62,277 nt of DNA. It comes from Rhizobium sp. Q54 (lineage in GTDB: Bacteria > Pseudomonadota > Alphaproteobacteria > Rhizobiales > Xanthobacteraceae). Shown one piece after another: positions 15,504 to 24,062 of this stretch. The notes below the pieces were generated by a model. The model worked only from the letters and a program-made list of their open reading frames with translations. It did not search any database and was not told where the DNA came from. The DNA lies in contig CAMAWF010000012.1 in NCBI GenBank assembly GCA_945861895.1, positions 1 to 62,277 on the forward strand, given 5' to 3'. Positions within the stretch are counted from its first letter, which is position 1. Each line of letters begins with the position of its first letter. Both the position numbers and the translations under genes were made by a program.

Positions 15504-16007
15504 ATGCTCGATCGTCGCACGTTGCTCACAGGAAGCGCCGCGCTTGCCGCGCTCGGCGCCCAGTATTGGTTTGGGAAGGAAATCGCGATGGCCACCACAG
15601 TGGAAGCCGAAGTGCAAAAGCCCGATGCCGAGTGGCGCAAGTTGCTGACGCCCGCGCAATACGACGTATTGCGCAAGCACGGCACCGAGCGCCCGGGCAG
15701 CTCGCCGCTCAACCAGGAAAAGCGCAAGGGCACGTTTGCCTGCGCGGGCTGCGACCTGCCGCTGTTCTCGTCCGACACCAAATACGAAAGCAACACCGGC
15801 TGGCCGAGCTTCTACCAGCCGCTGCCGAACGCGGTTGGGACCACCGTGGATAAGTCGTTGTTCATGACGCGGACGGAAGTGCACTGCCGCCGCTGCGCCG
15901 GCCATCTCGGGCACGTGTTCGATGACGGCCCGAAGCCGACCGGCCTGCGCTATTGCATGAACGGCGTGGCGCTGAAATTTACCCCGGCATCGCCCGCCGC
16001 CACCTGA
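15504..16007 (+). CDS. msrB: peptide methionine-R-sulfoxide reductase, exported by a Tat-like signal
   Basis: A 167-aa MsrB. Zinc is held by CAGC (Cys80, Cys83) and CRRC (Cys128, Cys131); the catalytic Cys is in RYCMNGVALKF (Cys151). The N-terminus MLDRRTLLTGSAALAALGAQ has a twin arginine and hydrophobic core, so it is probably Tat-exported or membrane-anchored, matching the exported MsrA one base upstream. It reduces methionine-R-sulfoxide, presumably in the periplasm. Confidence 0.95.
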   Translation: MLDRRTLLTGSAALAALGAQYWFGKEIAMATTVEAEVQKPDAEWRKLLTPAQYDVLRKHGTERPGSSPLNQEKRKGTFACAGCDLPLFSSDTKYESNTGWPSFYQPLPNAVGTTVDKSLFMTRTEVHCRRCAGHLGHVFDDGPKPTGLRYCMNGVALKFTPASPAAT

Positions 16008-16019
16008 CCAGGGCGGCAA

Positions 16020-16071
16020 TTTCTGCCCCACCAGGGCAGAAAAGGATGCGTCGGCCGCCCTTGGGCGGCCG
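16020..16071 (+). terminator. tandem hairpins after msrAB, weak terminator
   Basis: Two perfect stems follow each other: TTTCTGCCC / GGGCAGAAA (16020-16042) and CGGCCGCCC / GGGCGGCCG (16052-16071, 2-base loop). Neither has a long T run. They probably insulate msrB from the flagellar operon. Confidence 0.45.
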
Positions 16072-16112
16072 TTCGCGTTTCCATAAGCTATTGAAAATAC
16101 TCATGTATTCAA

Positions 16113-16130
16113 TTGGCATAAGGATTGCGA
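16113..16130 (+). promoter_or_regulatory. sigma-54 type promoter of the flgE-flgK-flgL operon
   Basis: TTGGCATAAGGATTGCG has the defining GG-N10-GC spacing (GG 16115-16116, GC 16127-16128) and close matches to TGGC and TTGC. It lies 75 bases before the flgE start. Hook genes are sigma-54-dependent in Caulobacter, so the position fits. Confidence 0.65.
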
Positions 16131-16202
16131 AGCCGCTGTCGCGGGATTGTCCGCGCGCCGCCATTTGGCGGCGCCGCGCGAAGCGACAGTGGAGAACGGG
16201 TT

Positions 16203-18233
16203 ATGGGTATTTTTGGTGCTCTCACCACGGCAGTGACGGGAATGCGGGCGCAGGCATTTTCGCTCGAAAACATCTCCGGCAACATCGCCAATTCGCAGAC
16301 CACCGCGTTCAAGCGGATGGACACCAGTTTCGTGGATCTGATCCCGGAAGGCTCTCCGATGAAGCAGCTTGCCGGCAACGTGGTCGGTAATTCGCGCTCC
16401 ACCAACAACGTGCAGGGCGATATCCAAACCGTGTCCATCAGCACGTTCATGGCGATCAACGGCAGCGGCTTCTTCGTGGTCGAGAAACCGTCGAGTATTG
16501 TCGACAACCGTCCGGTGTTCTCAGGCATCGACCTCTACACCCGCCGCGGTGATTTTCAGCCCGACAAGAGCGGCTATTTGGTCAACGGCGCCGGCTATTT
16601 CCTGATGGGCATTCCGGTCGATTCGACGACCGGCAACCTGGTCGGCAGCGTGCCGGAGATTCTCAAGTTCCAGAACGACTTTCTTCCCGCACAGGCCACG
16701 ACTGGGATCGACTATCGCGCCAATCTTGCGAGCTATCCGCTGACCTCCGGACACGATTCCGACATCGCAGGCTCGGAGCTGATTAATCCGACGAATTATC
16801 AAGCCAATCCTTTGGCTGGCGCCCCTGGACCGGCCAAGATTATCGGAACGGGCGCGACGCTGTCGCCGGATGCCAAGGCGACGGCGCTCGGGAGCGTCGG
16901 CTCGCTTGTCAACGGCACGACGTTGAGCTCGCTTGGTATCGTCAACGGTCAGACGATCACGGTGGACGACGGCACCAGCACCACGACCTATACGGTGGTG
17001 AACGCAGCGGTGGAAACGGTCGCAAACCTGGTCACCGCCATCGCCGGTGGCGCCGCTGCCGTCAATGCCTCTCTGGTCGGCGGTAAAATTCAAATCGTCT
17101 CCGATAACTTCCTCGATACGATCACGGTCGGCGGAGCGGGGGCTGCCTCGGCCGGATTTGGCGTCGGCTATGACATCTTCACGCCGGTTAATCTTTTGTC
17201 CCAGAGCGCCGTCTCGCAAGGTCAGACGTTGACCGTCACGGTCGGCGCCACACCTGTTCAAACCATCCTGTTCGGCTCGAGCGGCTATCCCGGCGAGGTC
17301 GCGACAATGGCCGACCTGTTGGATACGCTGCAAAACGTTCTCACGGGCGTGATCGGCTCCGTGAATACCTCGAACGGAAATATCACCCTGACGGCGTCGA
17401 ACTTGACCGACACCATCACGACCGCCGGAACGGCGTCGCCATTGGCGTTCGGCATGCACACCACGGTGGCATTGCCTTCCAATCAGACGGTGGTTGCCAA
17501 CGATCTCAGCACTTTCCTCAGCGAGTCGATTGGTGGCGGCGCGGTGACCTCCTACGACGTCTCGGGTTCGCCGGTGAATATCCAGCTCAGGTGGGGCAAA
17601 ATCGACAGTGCGCTCTATGGCGGGACGGACACTTGGAACCTGTTCTATCAGGTCAACTCCAGTGCCACTGGCACGCAGGTCGCATGGAAGAACGTCGGCA
17701 TCAATTACACGTTCGCCGCGAACGGGCAGATGAGTCCGCTCGTTGCCAACGTTTCGCTGAGCAATGTCGTGGTTGACGGCATCTCGCTTGGCACCGTTCA
17801 AATCGTTCACGGTGCGGGTGGCGTTACGCAATTTGCCGACCCGAACGGCAATGCCCAGGTCAATCTGTTGCAGCAAAACGGTTTCCCGGCGGGTGAGTTG
17901 CAGTCGGTGTCGGTGAACGACAAAGGCCGTGTGGTGGGCGCTTATTCGAATGGGCGCACCATCGATCTCGCCGAAATCACACTCGCCAATTTCAACGGCT
18001 CCAATCAACTCAAACGCATCGACGGCGGTGCCTTTGCGGTGACCGACGAATCGGGGCCCGCCATCTACGGCGCGCCCGGTAAGATCTCCGGCTCGTCGCT
18101 GGAGGGTTCCAACACCGATATCGCCGACGAATTCACCAAACTAATCGTGACCCAGCAGGCTTACTCGGCCAACACCCGCGTCATCACCACCAGCAATCAG
18201 ATGGTTCAGGATCTCCTGACCATGCTGCGGTAA
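16203..18233 (+). CDS. flgE: flagellar hook protein, long form
   Basis: A 676-aa FlgE, well above the roughly 400 aa usual in alphaproteobacteria. The N-terminal MGIFGALTTAVTGMRAQAFS with SGNIANSQTTAFKR and the C-terminal QQAYSANTRVITTSNQMVQD are the conserved rod/hook helices. The extra length is in the exposed middle: two beta-rich modules at about residues 235-325 and 330-425, the first containing QTITVDDGTSTTTYTVV, nearly the same as a module in the flagellin at 22664-23803. ATG 16203 gives the family start; the frame is open to 16125 but encodes no FlgE sequence. First gene of flgE-flgK-flgL. Confidence 0.95.
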   Translation: MGIFGALTTAVTGMRAQAFSLENISGNIANSQTTAFKRMDTSFVDLIPEGSPMKQLAGNVVGNSRSTNNVQGDIQTVSISTFMAINGSGFFVVEKPSSIVDNRPVFSGIDLYTRRGDFQPDKSGYLVNGAGYFLMGIPVDSTTGNLVGSVPEILKFQNDFLPAQATTGIDYRANLASYPLTSGHDSDIAGSELINPTNYQANPLAGAPGPAKIIGTGATLSPDAKATALGSVGSLVNGTTLSSLGIVNGQTITVDDGTSTTTYTVVNAAVETVANLVTAIAGGAAAVNASLVGGKIQIVSDNFLDTITVGGAGAASAGFGVGYDIFTPVNLLSQSAVSQGQTLTVTVGATPVQTILFGSSGYPGEVATMADLLDTLQNVLTGVIGSVNTSNGNITLTASNLTDTITTAGTASPLAFGMHTTVALPSNQTVVANDLSTFLSESIGGGAVTSYDVSGSPVNIQLRWGKIDSALYGGTDTWNLFYQVNSSATGTQVAWKNVGINYTFAANGQMSPLVANVSLSNVVVDGISLGTVQIVHGAGGVTQFADPNGNAQVNLLQQNGFPAGELQSVSVNDKGRVVGAYSNGRTIDLAEITLANFNGSNQLKRIDGGAFAVTDESGPAIYGAPGKISGSSLEGSNTDIADEFTKLIVTQQAYSANTRVITTSNQMVQDLLTMLR

Positions 18234-18289
18234 CTCCGAAGGCTCCGCGCCTGGAGCCGATCGCGAGAGTTGAAGGACGGTAGCCGGCC

Positions 18290-20152
18290 ATGAGTCTCTC
18301 ACAAGCGCTTGCTTCGGCAGTTTCCGGCCTGCGAACCACGCAGACCGGGATATCGCTTGTTGCCGCGAATGTGGCGAATGCTCAGACGCCCGGATACATC
18401 CGCAAGACATTGAATCAAACCACGACCGCTGCCGGCGGGGCGGGTGTCAGCGTTCGCGTCGCGGGGATCAACCGCGAGATCGAACAATTCGTGCAACGTC
18501 AGTTACGGACGGAAACTTCCGGCGGCGGTTATGCCGATCTGCGGGCCGATTTTTACAAACGGTTGCAGGTGATCTATGGCGATCCGGGCTCGGCCAGCAC
18601 GCTGGAAACGCAATTCAACAATTTCACCTCGGCGCTGCAAGCACTATCGACCAGTCCGGCGGATAGTTCGGCGCGCTATGGCGTTTTGAGTTCGGCGCAG
18701 ATTTTGACGCAGCAACTCAATGGCATGACCCAGAGTATTCAGGGTCTGCGCAGCGACGCCGAGCAGGGACTCTCCGCCGCGGTCAAAACCGCCAATTATG
18801 CGATGCAGCAGATCGCGCGGATCAACCAGCAGCTCGCAACCTCTCATTCGAGCGATGGCACAGCGGCCGCGTTGCTCGATCAGCGCGACCAGCACATCGA
18901 TCAGTTGTCGCAGCTGATGGATATCAGCGTCAGCCAGGACGACTACAATCAGGTCAGAATTTTCACCGGTACCGGCATTCAGCTCGTCGGTTTGCAGGCC
19001 TCCCAGCTCTCGTTCAATCCACAGGGAACGATGACGCCGAATACCCTGTGGAACGCCGATCCCAGCAAGGGCAACCTTGGCACCATCACGCTGGTTTCCG
19101 CGGGCGGTGGCGGCCTGGACATGATCGCCAACAAGGCGATCAGATCGGGTCAGATCGCCGCATTGGTGGACATGCGCGACAACGTGCTGCCGCAGGCGCA
19201 GACGCAACTCGATGAAATCGCCGCGGCGCTTGCCAAGGCGCTGTCCGATAAAACGACGGCCGGTAGCGCGGTAACCGCGGGCGCGCAAACCGGATTTCAG
19301 GTCGATGTGGGCGGCCTCTCATCCGGCAACACGATCCGGCTTGCTTATACCGACACCGCGACCAATACGCAGTACAAGTTCACCATCGTCGGCGTCGATG
19401 ACCCGAACGTGTTGCCGCTCAAAGACACGCTCTCCGCCGATCCGAACGATCAGGTGATCGGGATCGATCTCACCGGCGGCATCGCATCGATCGTCAGCCA
19501 GCTCAATGCCAAATTCAACGGCAAGATTCAGTTTTCCAATCCGGCCGGCACGACATTGCGCGTTCTCGACGACGGCGCTCCGAACAAGTCCAACGTCGAC
19601 ATGCTCTCGGCGACGCGGACGGTGACGACGCTCTCCGGCGGCAGCGCCGAGCTGCCGTTCTTCACCGATGTCGGCACGCCTTACACCGGTGCGATGTCCA
19701 CCAGCGGCTCTCAGAGCCTGGGGCTGGCCGGGCGGATCGTCGTCAATTCGGCTTTGCTCGGCGATCCGACGAAGCTCGTCGCTTATTCGTCTTCCATCGA
19801 CGCCGGGGATTCCACCCGGCCCGACTTCATCTACAATCGGCTCACCGGCGCCGCGCTCGACTATTCTCCGCAATCAGGCGTCGGCACGCAGGGCTCGCCG
19901 TTTAGCGGATCGTTGCCTTCCTTCCTGCGACAAGTGATCAGTCAACAGGGCGCTGCTGCCGAAGCAGCAAGCAACCTGGCGCAAGGCCAGGATGTCGTCG
20001 TCAACGCATTGCAGCAACGCATCAATGACGGCTCGGGGGTCAACATCGATACCGAGATGGCGAACCTGCTCAATCTGCAAAATGCCTACGCCGCCAACGC
20101 GCGCCTTCTCTCGGCCGTGCAGGAAATGCTCGACATGTTGATGAAGATGTGA
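18290..20152 (+). CDS. flgK: flagellar hook-associated protein 1
   Basis: A 620-aa FlgK that joins hook to filament. The N-terminus MSLSQALASAVSGLRTTQTG and VAANVANAQTPGYIRKTL, and the C-terminus NLLNLQNAYAANARLLSAVQ, are the family ends that form the coiled-coil core. The middle, about 330-480, contains a beta domain (SGNTIRLAYTDTATNTQYKF...) similar in style to the inserts in FlgE and FlgL. It follows flgE by 56 bp and precedes flgL by 7 bp. Confidence 0.96.
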   Translation: MSLSQALASAVSGLRTTQTGISLVAANVANAQTPGYIRKTLNQTTTAAGGAGVSVRVAGINREIEQFVQRQLRTETSGGGYADLRADFYKRLQVIYGDPGSASTLETQFNNFTSALQALSTSPADSSARYGVLSSAQILTQQLNGMTQSIQGLRSDAEQGLSAAVKTANYAMQQIARINQQLATSHSSDGTAAALLDQRDQHIDQLSQLMDISVSQDDYNQVRIFTGTGIQLVGLQASQLSFNPQGTMTPNTLWNADPSKGNLGTITLVSAGGGGLDMIANKAIRSGQIAALVDMRDNVLPQAQTQLDEIAAALAKALSDKTTAGSAVTAGAQTGFQVDVGGLSSGNTIRLAYTDTATNTQYKFTIVGVDDPNVLPLKDTLSADPNDQVIGIDLTGGIASIVSQLNAKFNGKIQFSNPAGTTLRVLDDGAPNKSNVDMLSATRTVTTLSGGSAELPFFTDVGTPYTGAMSTSGSQSLGLAGRIVVNSALLGDPTKLVAYSSSIDAGDSTRPDFIYNRLTGAALDYSPQSGVGTQGSPFSGSLPSFLRQVISQQGAAAEAASNLAQGQDVVVNALQQRINDGSGVNIDTEMANLLNLQNAYAANARLLSAVQEMLDMLMKM

Positions 20153-20159
20153 GGACGGC

Positions 20160-21665
20160 ATGAGCGTGAATTCCATAGGAAGCAGTTCGGCATTGATGGT
20201 GCGGTCGCTGGTCGATATGCGCGCCCAGCTCGACGATCTGCAACGCCAACTCGGCACCGGAAAAAAATCGGCGACCTATGCCGGCATCGGGCTCAACCGC
20301 GGCCTCACGGTCGGCTTGCGCGCCCAGCTTTCGGCGATCGGCGGCTATGGCGACACCATCGGCACCGTCGGCACGCGCATCAGCCTGGCGCAGATATCGC
20401 TCGGCCGCATGTCCAATATCGGGCACGGGATGAAGTCGACGATCCTGAATTCGGCATATGACCCGGACAGCAACGGCCAGACCACGGTTTCGAAGACGGC
20501 TCAGGCGGAACTCGACGAGCTTCTGGGATTGCTGAACGGCCAGGTTGGCGATCACTACCTGTTTTCCGGCCGCAGCAGCGGTACCTCGGCCGTGGAAACA
20601 ACCGACCATGTCCTCAACGGTGACGGCGCGCGTGCGGGCCTCAAGCAGCTGATTACCGAGCGCAACCAGGCCGATCTCGGCGCCGGCGGTCTCGGCCGGC
20701 TGGACGTCACGGCGCCAACCGCCACCTCGGTATTGATTGCCGAGGACGCGGTGTCGCCGTTCGGCTTCAAGCTCGCCAGTGTCGGCTCGACGCTAACGAA
20801 CGCCGTGGTGACCGGCCCGGTGGGCACGCCCGCCGCCATCACCGTCAATCTCACAGCCGGCAACCCCAGCGCCGGCGACAGCATCAAGTTCCAGTTCACG
20901 CTTCCCGATGGGTCGAGCGAAAACGTCACATTGACCGCCACCACCGCGTCGCCGCCGGGCGCCAACCAGTTCACCATCGGCGGCTCAGCCGCCGCGACCA
21001 CGACCAATCTGCAAGCCGCACTCACTACTGCGGTCGGCAAACTCGCCACCAGTTCGCTTGCCGCCGCCTCGGCGCTGGCGGCGTCCAACGACTTCTTCAA
21101 CATCGACGGCGCCAATCCGCCGCAGCGGGTGGGCGGCCCTCCGTTCGATACCGCGACTGCCCTGATCGACGGAACGGCCAGCAACACGGTCTCCTGGTAT
21201 ATCGGCGAGGCCGGCAGCGATCCGGCGCGCTCGACCGTGGCGGGACGCATCGACCAATCGCTCACCGTTGCCTACGGCGTGCGCGCCAACGAGGAAGGCA
21301 TCCGCTGGGTGGTGCAGAACGTGGCGGCGCTGGCGGCCACGACGTTCCTGCCCAGCGATCCCGACGCCGCGGCGCGCAACAGCGCGCTCAACCAGCGCAT
21401 GATGATCGCGCTCGATGTGCCGCCCGGCATCCAGAAAATTCAGACTATTCAGGCCGAGCTCGCCGGCGCGCAAACTTCGCTCGCCGCCGCCAAGGACCGC
21501 CATCAGCAGTTCACCAGCACGCTGAGCGATCTGCTGCAGAGCATCGAAGGCATTCCGCTGGAGCAGGTCGGGGCGCAGATCCTGGCCTTGCAGACCAGTT
21601 TGCAGGCTTCGCTGCAAACGACGGCGATGCTCTACCAGACCAGCCTGATCAATTATCTCAGATAG
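20160..21665 (+). CDS. flgL: flagellar hook-associated protein 3, long form
   Basis: A 501-aa flagellin-family protein, longer than the 300-350 aa common for FlgL. The N-terminal region (SLVDMRAQLDDLQRQLGTGK and GLNRGLTVGLRAQLSAI) and C-terminal LLQSIEGIPLEQVGAQILAL match the D0/D1 helices; EQVGAQILALQTSLQAS replaces the usual flagellin end. The extra part, about residues 205-330, is a beta-rich insert including SIKFQFTLPDGSSENVTLTA. Last gene of the operon; a terminator follows at 21726. Confidence 0.93.
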   Translation: MSVNSIGSSSALMVRSLVDMRAQLDDLQRQLGTGKKSATYAGIGLNRGLTVGLRAQLSAIGGYGDTIGTVGTRISLAQISLGRMSNIGHGMKSTILNSAYDPDSNGQTTVSKTAQAELDELLGLLNGQVGDHYLFSGRSSGTSAVETTDHVLNGDGARAGLKQLITERNQADLGAGGLGRLDVTAPTATSVLIAEDAVSPFGFKLASVGSTLTNAVVTGPVGTPAAITVNLTAGNPSAGDSIKFQFTLPDGSSENVTLTATTASPPGANQFTIGGSAAATTTNLQAALTTAVGKLATSSLAAASALAASNDFFNIDGANPPQRVGGPPFDTATALIDGTASNTVSWYIGEAGSDPARSTVAGRIDQSLTVAYGVRANEEGIRWVVQNVAALAATTFLPSDPDAAARNSALNQRMMIALDVPPGIQKIQTIQAELAGAQTSLAAAKDRHQQFTSTLSDLLQSIEGIPLEQVGAQILALQTSLQASLQTTAMLYQTSLINYLR

Positions 21666-21725
21666 TCGGATAAGCTGACGGCGCGCCAGCGCGTGTGAAT
21701 TTGACTCTTCCGGCAACGGTTATCT

Positions 21726-21762
21726 AAAAAAATTAGCGCCGCGGCAAGACCGCGGCGCTTTT
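21726..21762. terminator. bidirectional terminator between flgL and flaF
   Basis: A perfect 10-bp stem AGCGCCGCGG / CCGCGGCGCT (21735-21744 and 21750-21759) has TTTT on the right and a seven-A run on the left, so it can stop both converging operons. Confidence 0.85.
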
Positions 21763-21801
21763 GCATGAAAAGAAGGAATTGAGCGACGGTGCGCTCGCGC
21801 C

Positions 21802-22170
21802 TCAGGCGGCCTTGCCGAGCAGGCCGGCTGCGAGTTCGCGGTTGATGTTGATCAGCGGAGCGAGCTTTTCCGGCTGCGGGTCGCCGGTGATGGCCATTGT
21901 CTGTTTCATCACGAACAAACCGAGATTGGCGACGTTCTGGCGAATATTCTTTGCCAGCGGGCTATCTTTGTCCATCGCCGACGTCAGAAAAATCGTCCAG
22001 AGCTTGCGATTATAGAGCAGCGCGCTGTGCAGCTCGGGGCTCGTGCGATCCCAGGGAGCTTGGGCAGCCTGCAAGCGCGAGGCGGCTTGCAGCAGGAGGT
22101 TTGCTTCCAGTTCACGCGGACCGGAGATTTTCTTTGCCACGTTTCCGTAGATCTGCGTCGCATTTTGCAT
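21802..22170 (-). CDS. flaF: flagellin synthesis regulator FlaF
   Basis: A 122-aa FlaF: it starts MQNATQIYGNVAKKISGPRE and has the family core LLYNRKLWTIFLTSAMDKDS. In Caulobacter FlaF is needed for flagellin translation and secretion and opposes FlbT. The gene begins inside flbT, overlapping its last 59 bp in another frame, so the two are translationally coupled. An AGGAG sequence precedes the ATG by ten bases. Confidence 0.93.
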   Translation of the reverse strand: MQNATQIYGNVAKKISGPRELEANLLLQAASRLQAAQAPWDRTSPELHSALLYNRKLWTIFLTSAMDKDSPLAKNIRQNVANLGLFVMKQTMAITGDPQPEKLAPLININRELAAGLLGKAA

Positions 22171-22546
22171 TGCTCAGAAGCTCCTGCTCGTAATCAATCA
22201 ATTTCCGGGCGACCTTGAGAGCCTTATAAAGCTCGCCCGTTAAGATTTGATTATTCATGTTTTCGATGAGCGGCGCCGTGCTCGGCGCCGCCTGGATGAG
22301 GTCGCGCATCAGGGCGAAGTAGGTTTCATGGTGCGCGCGCGGGTCATGCGAGATGTACATCAGTTGCACCGCGAGATAGAGACGCTTGGCCGGCGTGTCC
22401 GCACGACCGGCGGTCATGATGTCTTTCTCGCGCAGGATCGCCGCCCTGCCGTCAATCACAAACTGCGCGCGCTGATCCGAATTGGTGATGACGCAATCGC
22501 CTATGAGAATTCGTTCGCCAGGCTTGAGCTCGATCCGCAGCGCCAT
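22112..22546 (-). CDS. flbT: flagellin mRNA regulator FlbT
   Basis: A 144-aa FlbT: MALRIELKPGERILIGDCVI is the canonical N-terminus, with KRLYLAVQLMYISHDPRAHH in the core. FlbT binds the 5' leader of flagellin mRNA and blocks translation until the hook is complete. ATG 22546 gives the family start; the frame is open to 22627 but the extra residues are not FlbT-like and include the flagellin terminator region. The C-terminal 19 codons overlap flaF. Confidence 0.93.
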   Translation of the reverse strand: MALRIELKPGERILIGDCVITNSDQRAQFVIDGRAAILREKDIMTAGRADTPAKRLYLAVQLMYISHDPRAHHETYFALMRDLIQAAPSTAPLIENMNNQILTGELYKALKVARKLIDYEQELLSNAKCDADLRKRGKENLRSA

Positions 22547-22607
22547 CTGAATTCTCCGATCGGCATGTTTATAACGCTGCAAGGCTTGCAAATGGTTAAT
22601 GAGACAT

Positions 22608-22639
22608 AAAAAAAAACGGCGGGGCAATGGCCCCGCCGT
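22608..22639 (-). terminator. flagellin gene terminator
   Basis: On the minus strand a 9-bp stem ACGGCGGGG / CCCCGCCGT with a 6-base loop is followed by a run of nine T residues, 25 bases after the flagellin stop. Confidence 0.92.
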
Positions 22640-22663
22640 CTCGTTTGGCTTCGATTGCTGCGA

Positions 22664-23803
22664 TTACTGGAAGAGACGCAGCACGCTCTGGCTGGACTGC
22701 GCGGCCAGCGAGAGAGCGGTGGTCGAAAGGCTCTGGCGGGTCTGCAACGCCAGCATGTTCGCGCCTTCCAGGTTGGAGTCGGCGAGCACGAGGTTGTCGG
22801 CGCCGACCTGCAGCGTGTTGACCATGGACTTGGTGAAGTCCTGACGGGTCTGCACGACCGACAAGCTCGAACCGAAGGACACAGCCTGCGAGCGCAGCGA
22901 GTCGAGCGCCGTGGTGAGGTTGCTCAGCGCCGTGGTGACGTCGACGTCGGTCTGGAAGGTGTTCTTCGACGCCGCGATGGCAAGACCAGTCGAGTTGTAC
23001 GTGACGCCGGTGATCGACTGCGTGGAGGTGCCCTTTTCGTTGAACACCACCTTCAGGCTGTCGCCGTTGAGCAGGTTGACGCCGTTGAAGCCGGAATCCG
23101 CCGCGAGTTGATCGATCTGCGTACGGATGCCGTCAAACTGTGTCGCCAGCGAGCTGCGGGTCGTATTGACGGTACCGGTCGTGGTGCCGGCAACCAGGCC
23201 AAGGCTGGCCAGTTCGCCTACTGACGAGGTGCCGGCGATGACGACGTTGCCGCCGGCGAGGTTCAACAGCTGGATCTTGCCATCGCTGGTGAGCGAGGCC
23301 TGGATCTTGATGTTCGCCGTGTTGTTGATGGCGGCGAGGATGTTCGTCACGGTGTCGCCGGCGCCGGCCACAGCGGTATACGTCGCGGTGGTGGTGCCGT
23401 CGTTGACCGTGATCGTGTCGGTGTTGGCGCTGAAGGTGTTGACGTAGGCACCCGTCAAGCCAGCGACAGTACCGGTAACCTTGGCGCTCGTGCTGGTGCT
23501 CTGCTGAGCCTGCTGAGCGATAGCCTGCGCGCTCTGGACCAGCTTGGTCAGAGAGGTGAGGCCGTTGTTCGCCGCCTGCAACGTCTGCGTTGCATTGGAG
23601 ATCGAGTCGAGCAGCGAGTTGAGATCGCTCGCGCGGTTGCTGAGCGACTGCGAGGTGAAGAAGCTGATCGGGTTGTCGAGGGCGGTATTGACCTTTTTGC
23701 CCGTCGCCAACCGGTTCTGCGTTTCGCTCATCAAGTCAGAGGTGTTCTGCAGCGAAAGCAGGTTCTGCCGAACGCCGGCGGTAAGAGTGATGCTTGTGGA
23801 CAT
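22664..23803 (-). CDS. fliC: flagellin
   Basis: A 379-aa flagellin. The N-terminal D0/D1 helices are MSTSITLTAGVRQNLLSLQN and RLATGKKVNTALDNPISFFT; the C-terminal helix ends LAAQSSQSVLRLFQ. The variable central domain (about residues 110-215) contains TITVNDGTTTATYTAV and SDGKIQLLNLAGGNVVIAG, the flagellin-IN type module that also appears inside FlgE. AAAGG lies eight bases before the ATG. A single flagellin gene is seen here; others may exist elsewhere. Expression is expected to be post-transcriptionally controlled by the adjacent FlbT and FlaF. Confidence 0.96.
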   Translation of the reverse strand: MSTSITLTAGVRQNLLSLQNTSDLMSETQNRLATGKKVNTALDNPISFFTSQSLSNRASDLNSLLDSISNATQTLQAANNGLTSLTKLVQSAQAIAQQAQQSTSTSAKVTGTVAGLTGAYVNTFSANTDTITVNDGTTTATYTAVAGAGDTVTNILAAINNTANIKIQASLTSDGKIQLLNLAGGNVVIAGTSSVGELASLGLVAGTTTGTVNTTRSSLATQFDGIRTQIDQLAADSGFNGVNLLNGDSLKVVFNEKGTSTQSITGVTYNSTGLAIAASKNTFQTDVDVTTALSNLTTALDSLRSQAVSFGSSLSVVQTRQDFTKSMVNTLQVGADNLVLADSNLEGANMLALQTRQSLSTTALSLAAQSSQSVLRLFQ

Positions 23804-23983
23804 TGCGATAACCTTTCTGGTCTGAAGCCAAACACTTGCGATTGATCCCGCGCCGATCTGATGATCAGCGAGAGGCTCGCGGAAAACCTCGCATATGGAA
23901 TGTAACGGACGGTAAAAGCGTATGGTTAATGAGTTAATACTTCGAAACGCGATCCCGCTTAAACGCAGCGCGCGGCTTTACAT

Positions 23984-24017
23984 TTCGCTAACCATATTCG
24001 CTAACCACTCGCTAACC
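23984..24017. repeat. three short direct repeats between flagellin and flgN
   Basis: TTCGCTAACCA, TTCGCTAACCA and CTCGCTAACCA follow at 11-13 base spacing, within the 259-bp gap 23804-24062 (no gene in that gap). An inverted relative, ATGGTTAATGAG, lies at 23922-23933 and again near 22593. About 180 bases before the flagellin start, they could be activator sites; no known consensus fits. Confidence 0.45.
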
Positions 24018-24062
24018 ATCATGCGGCGGTTCGGCAGCATATGAAAGCGTTTGACGCAGTCG

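Noticed and set aside
23869-23888. A GG-N10-GC match on the minus strand upstream of flagellin
   Set aside because: The surrounding bases (AGGTTTT and GAGCC) do not resemble TGGCAC and TTGCA, so only the spacing matches.
23984-24017. A CRISPR-like array
   Set aside because: Three repeats of 11 bases with 0-3 base gaps are far too short for repeat-spacer units, and no cas genes are nearby.
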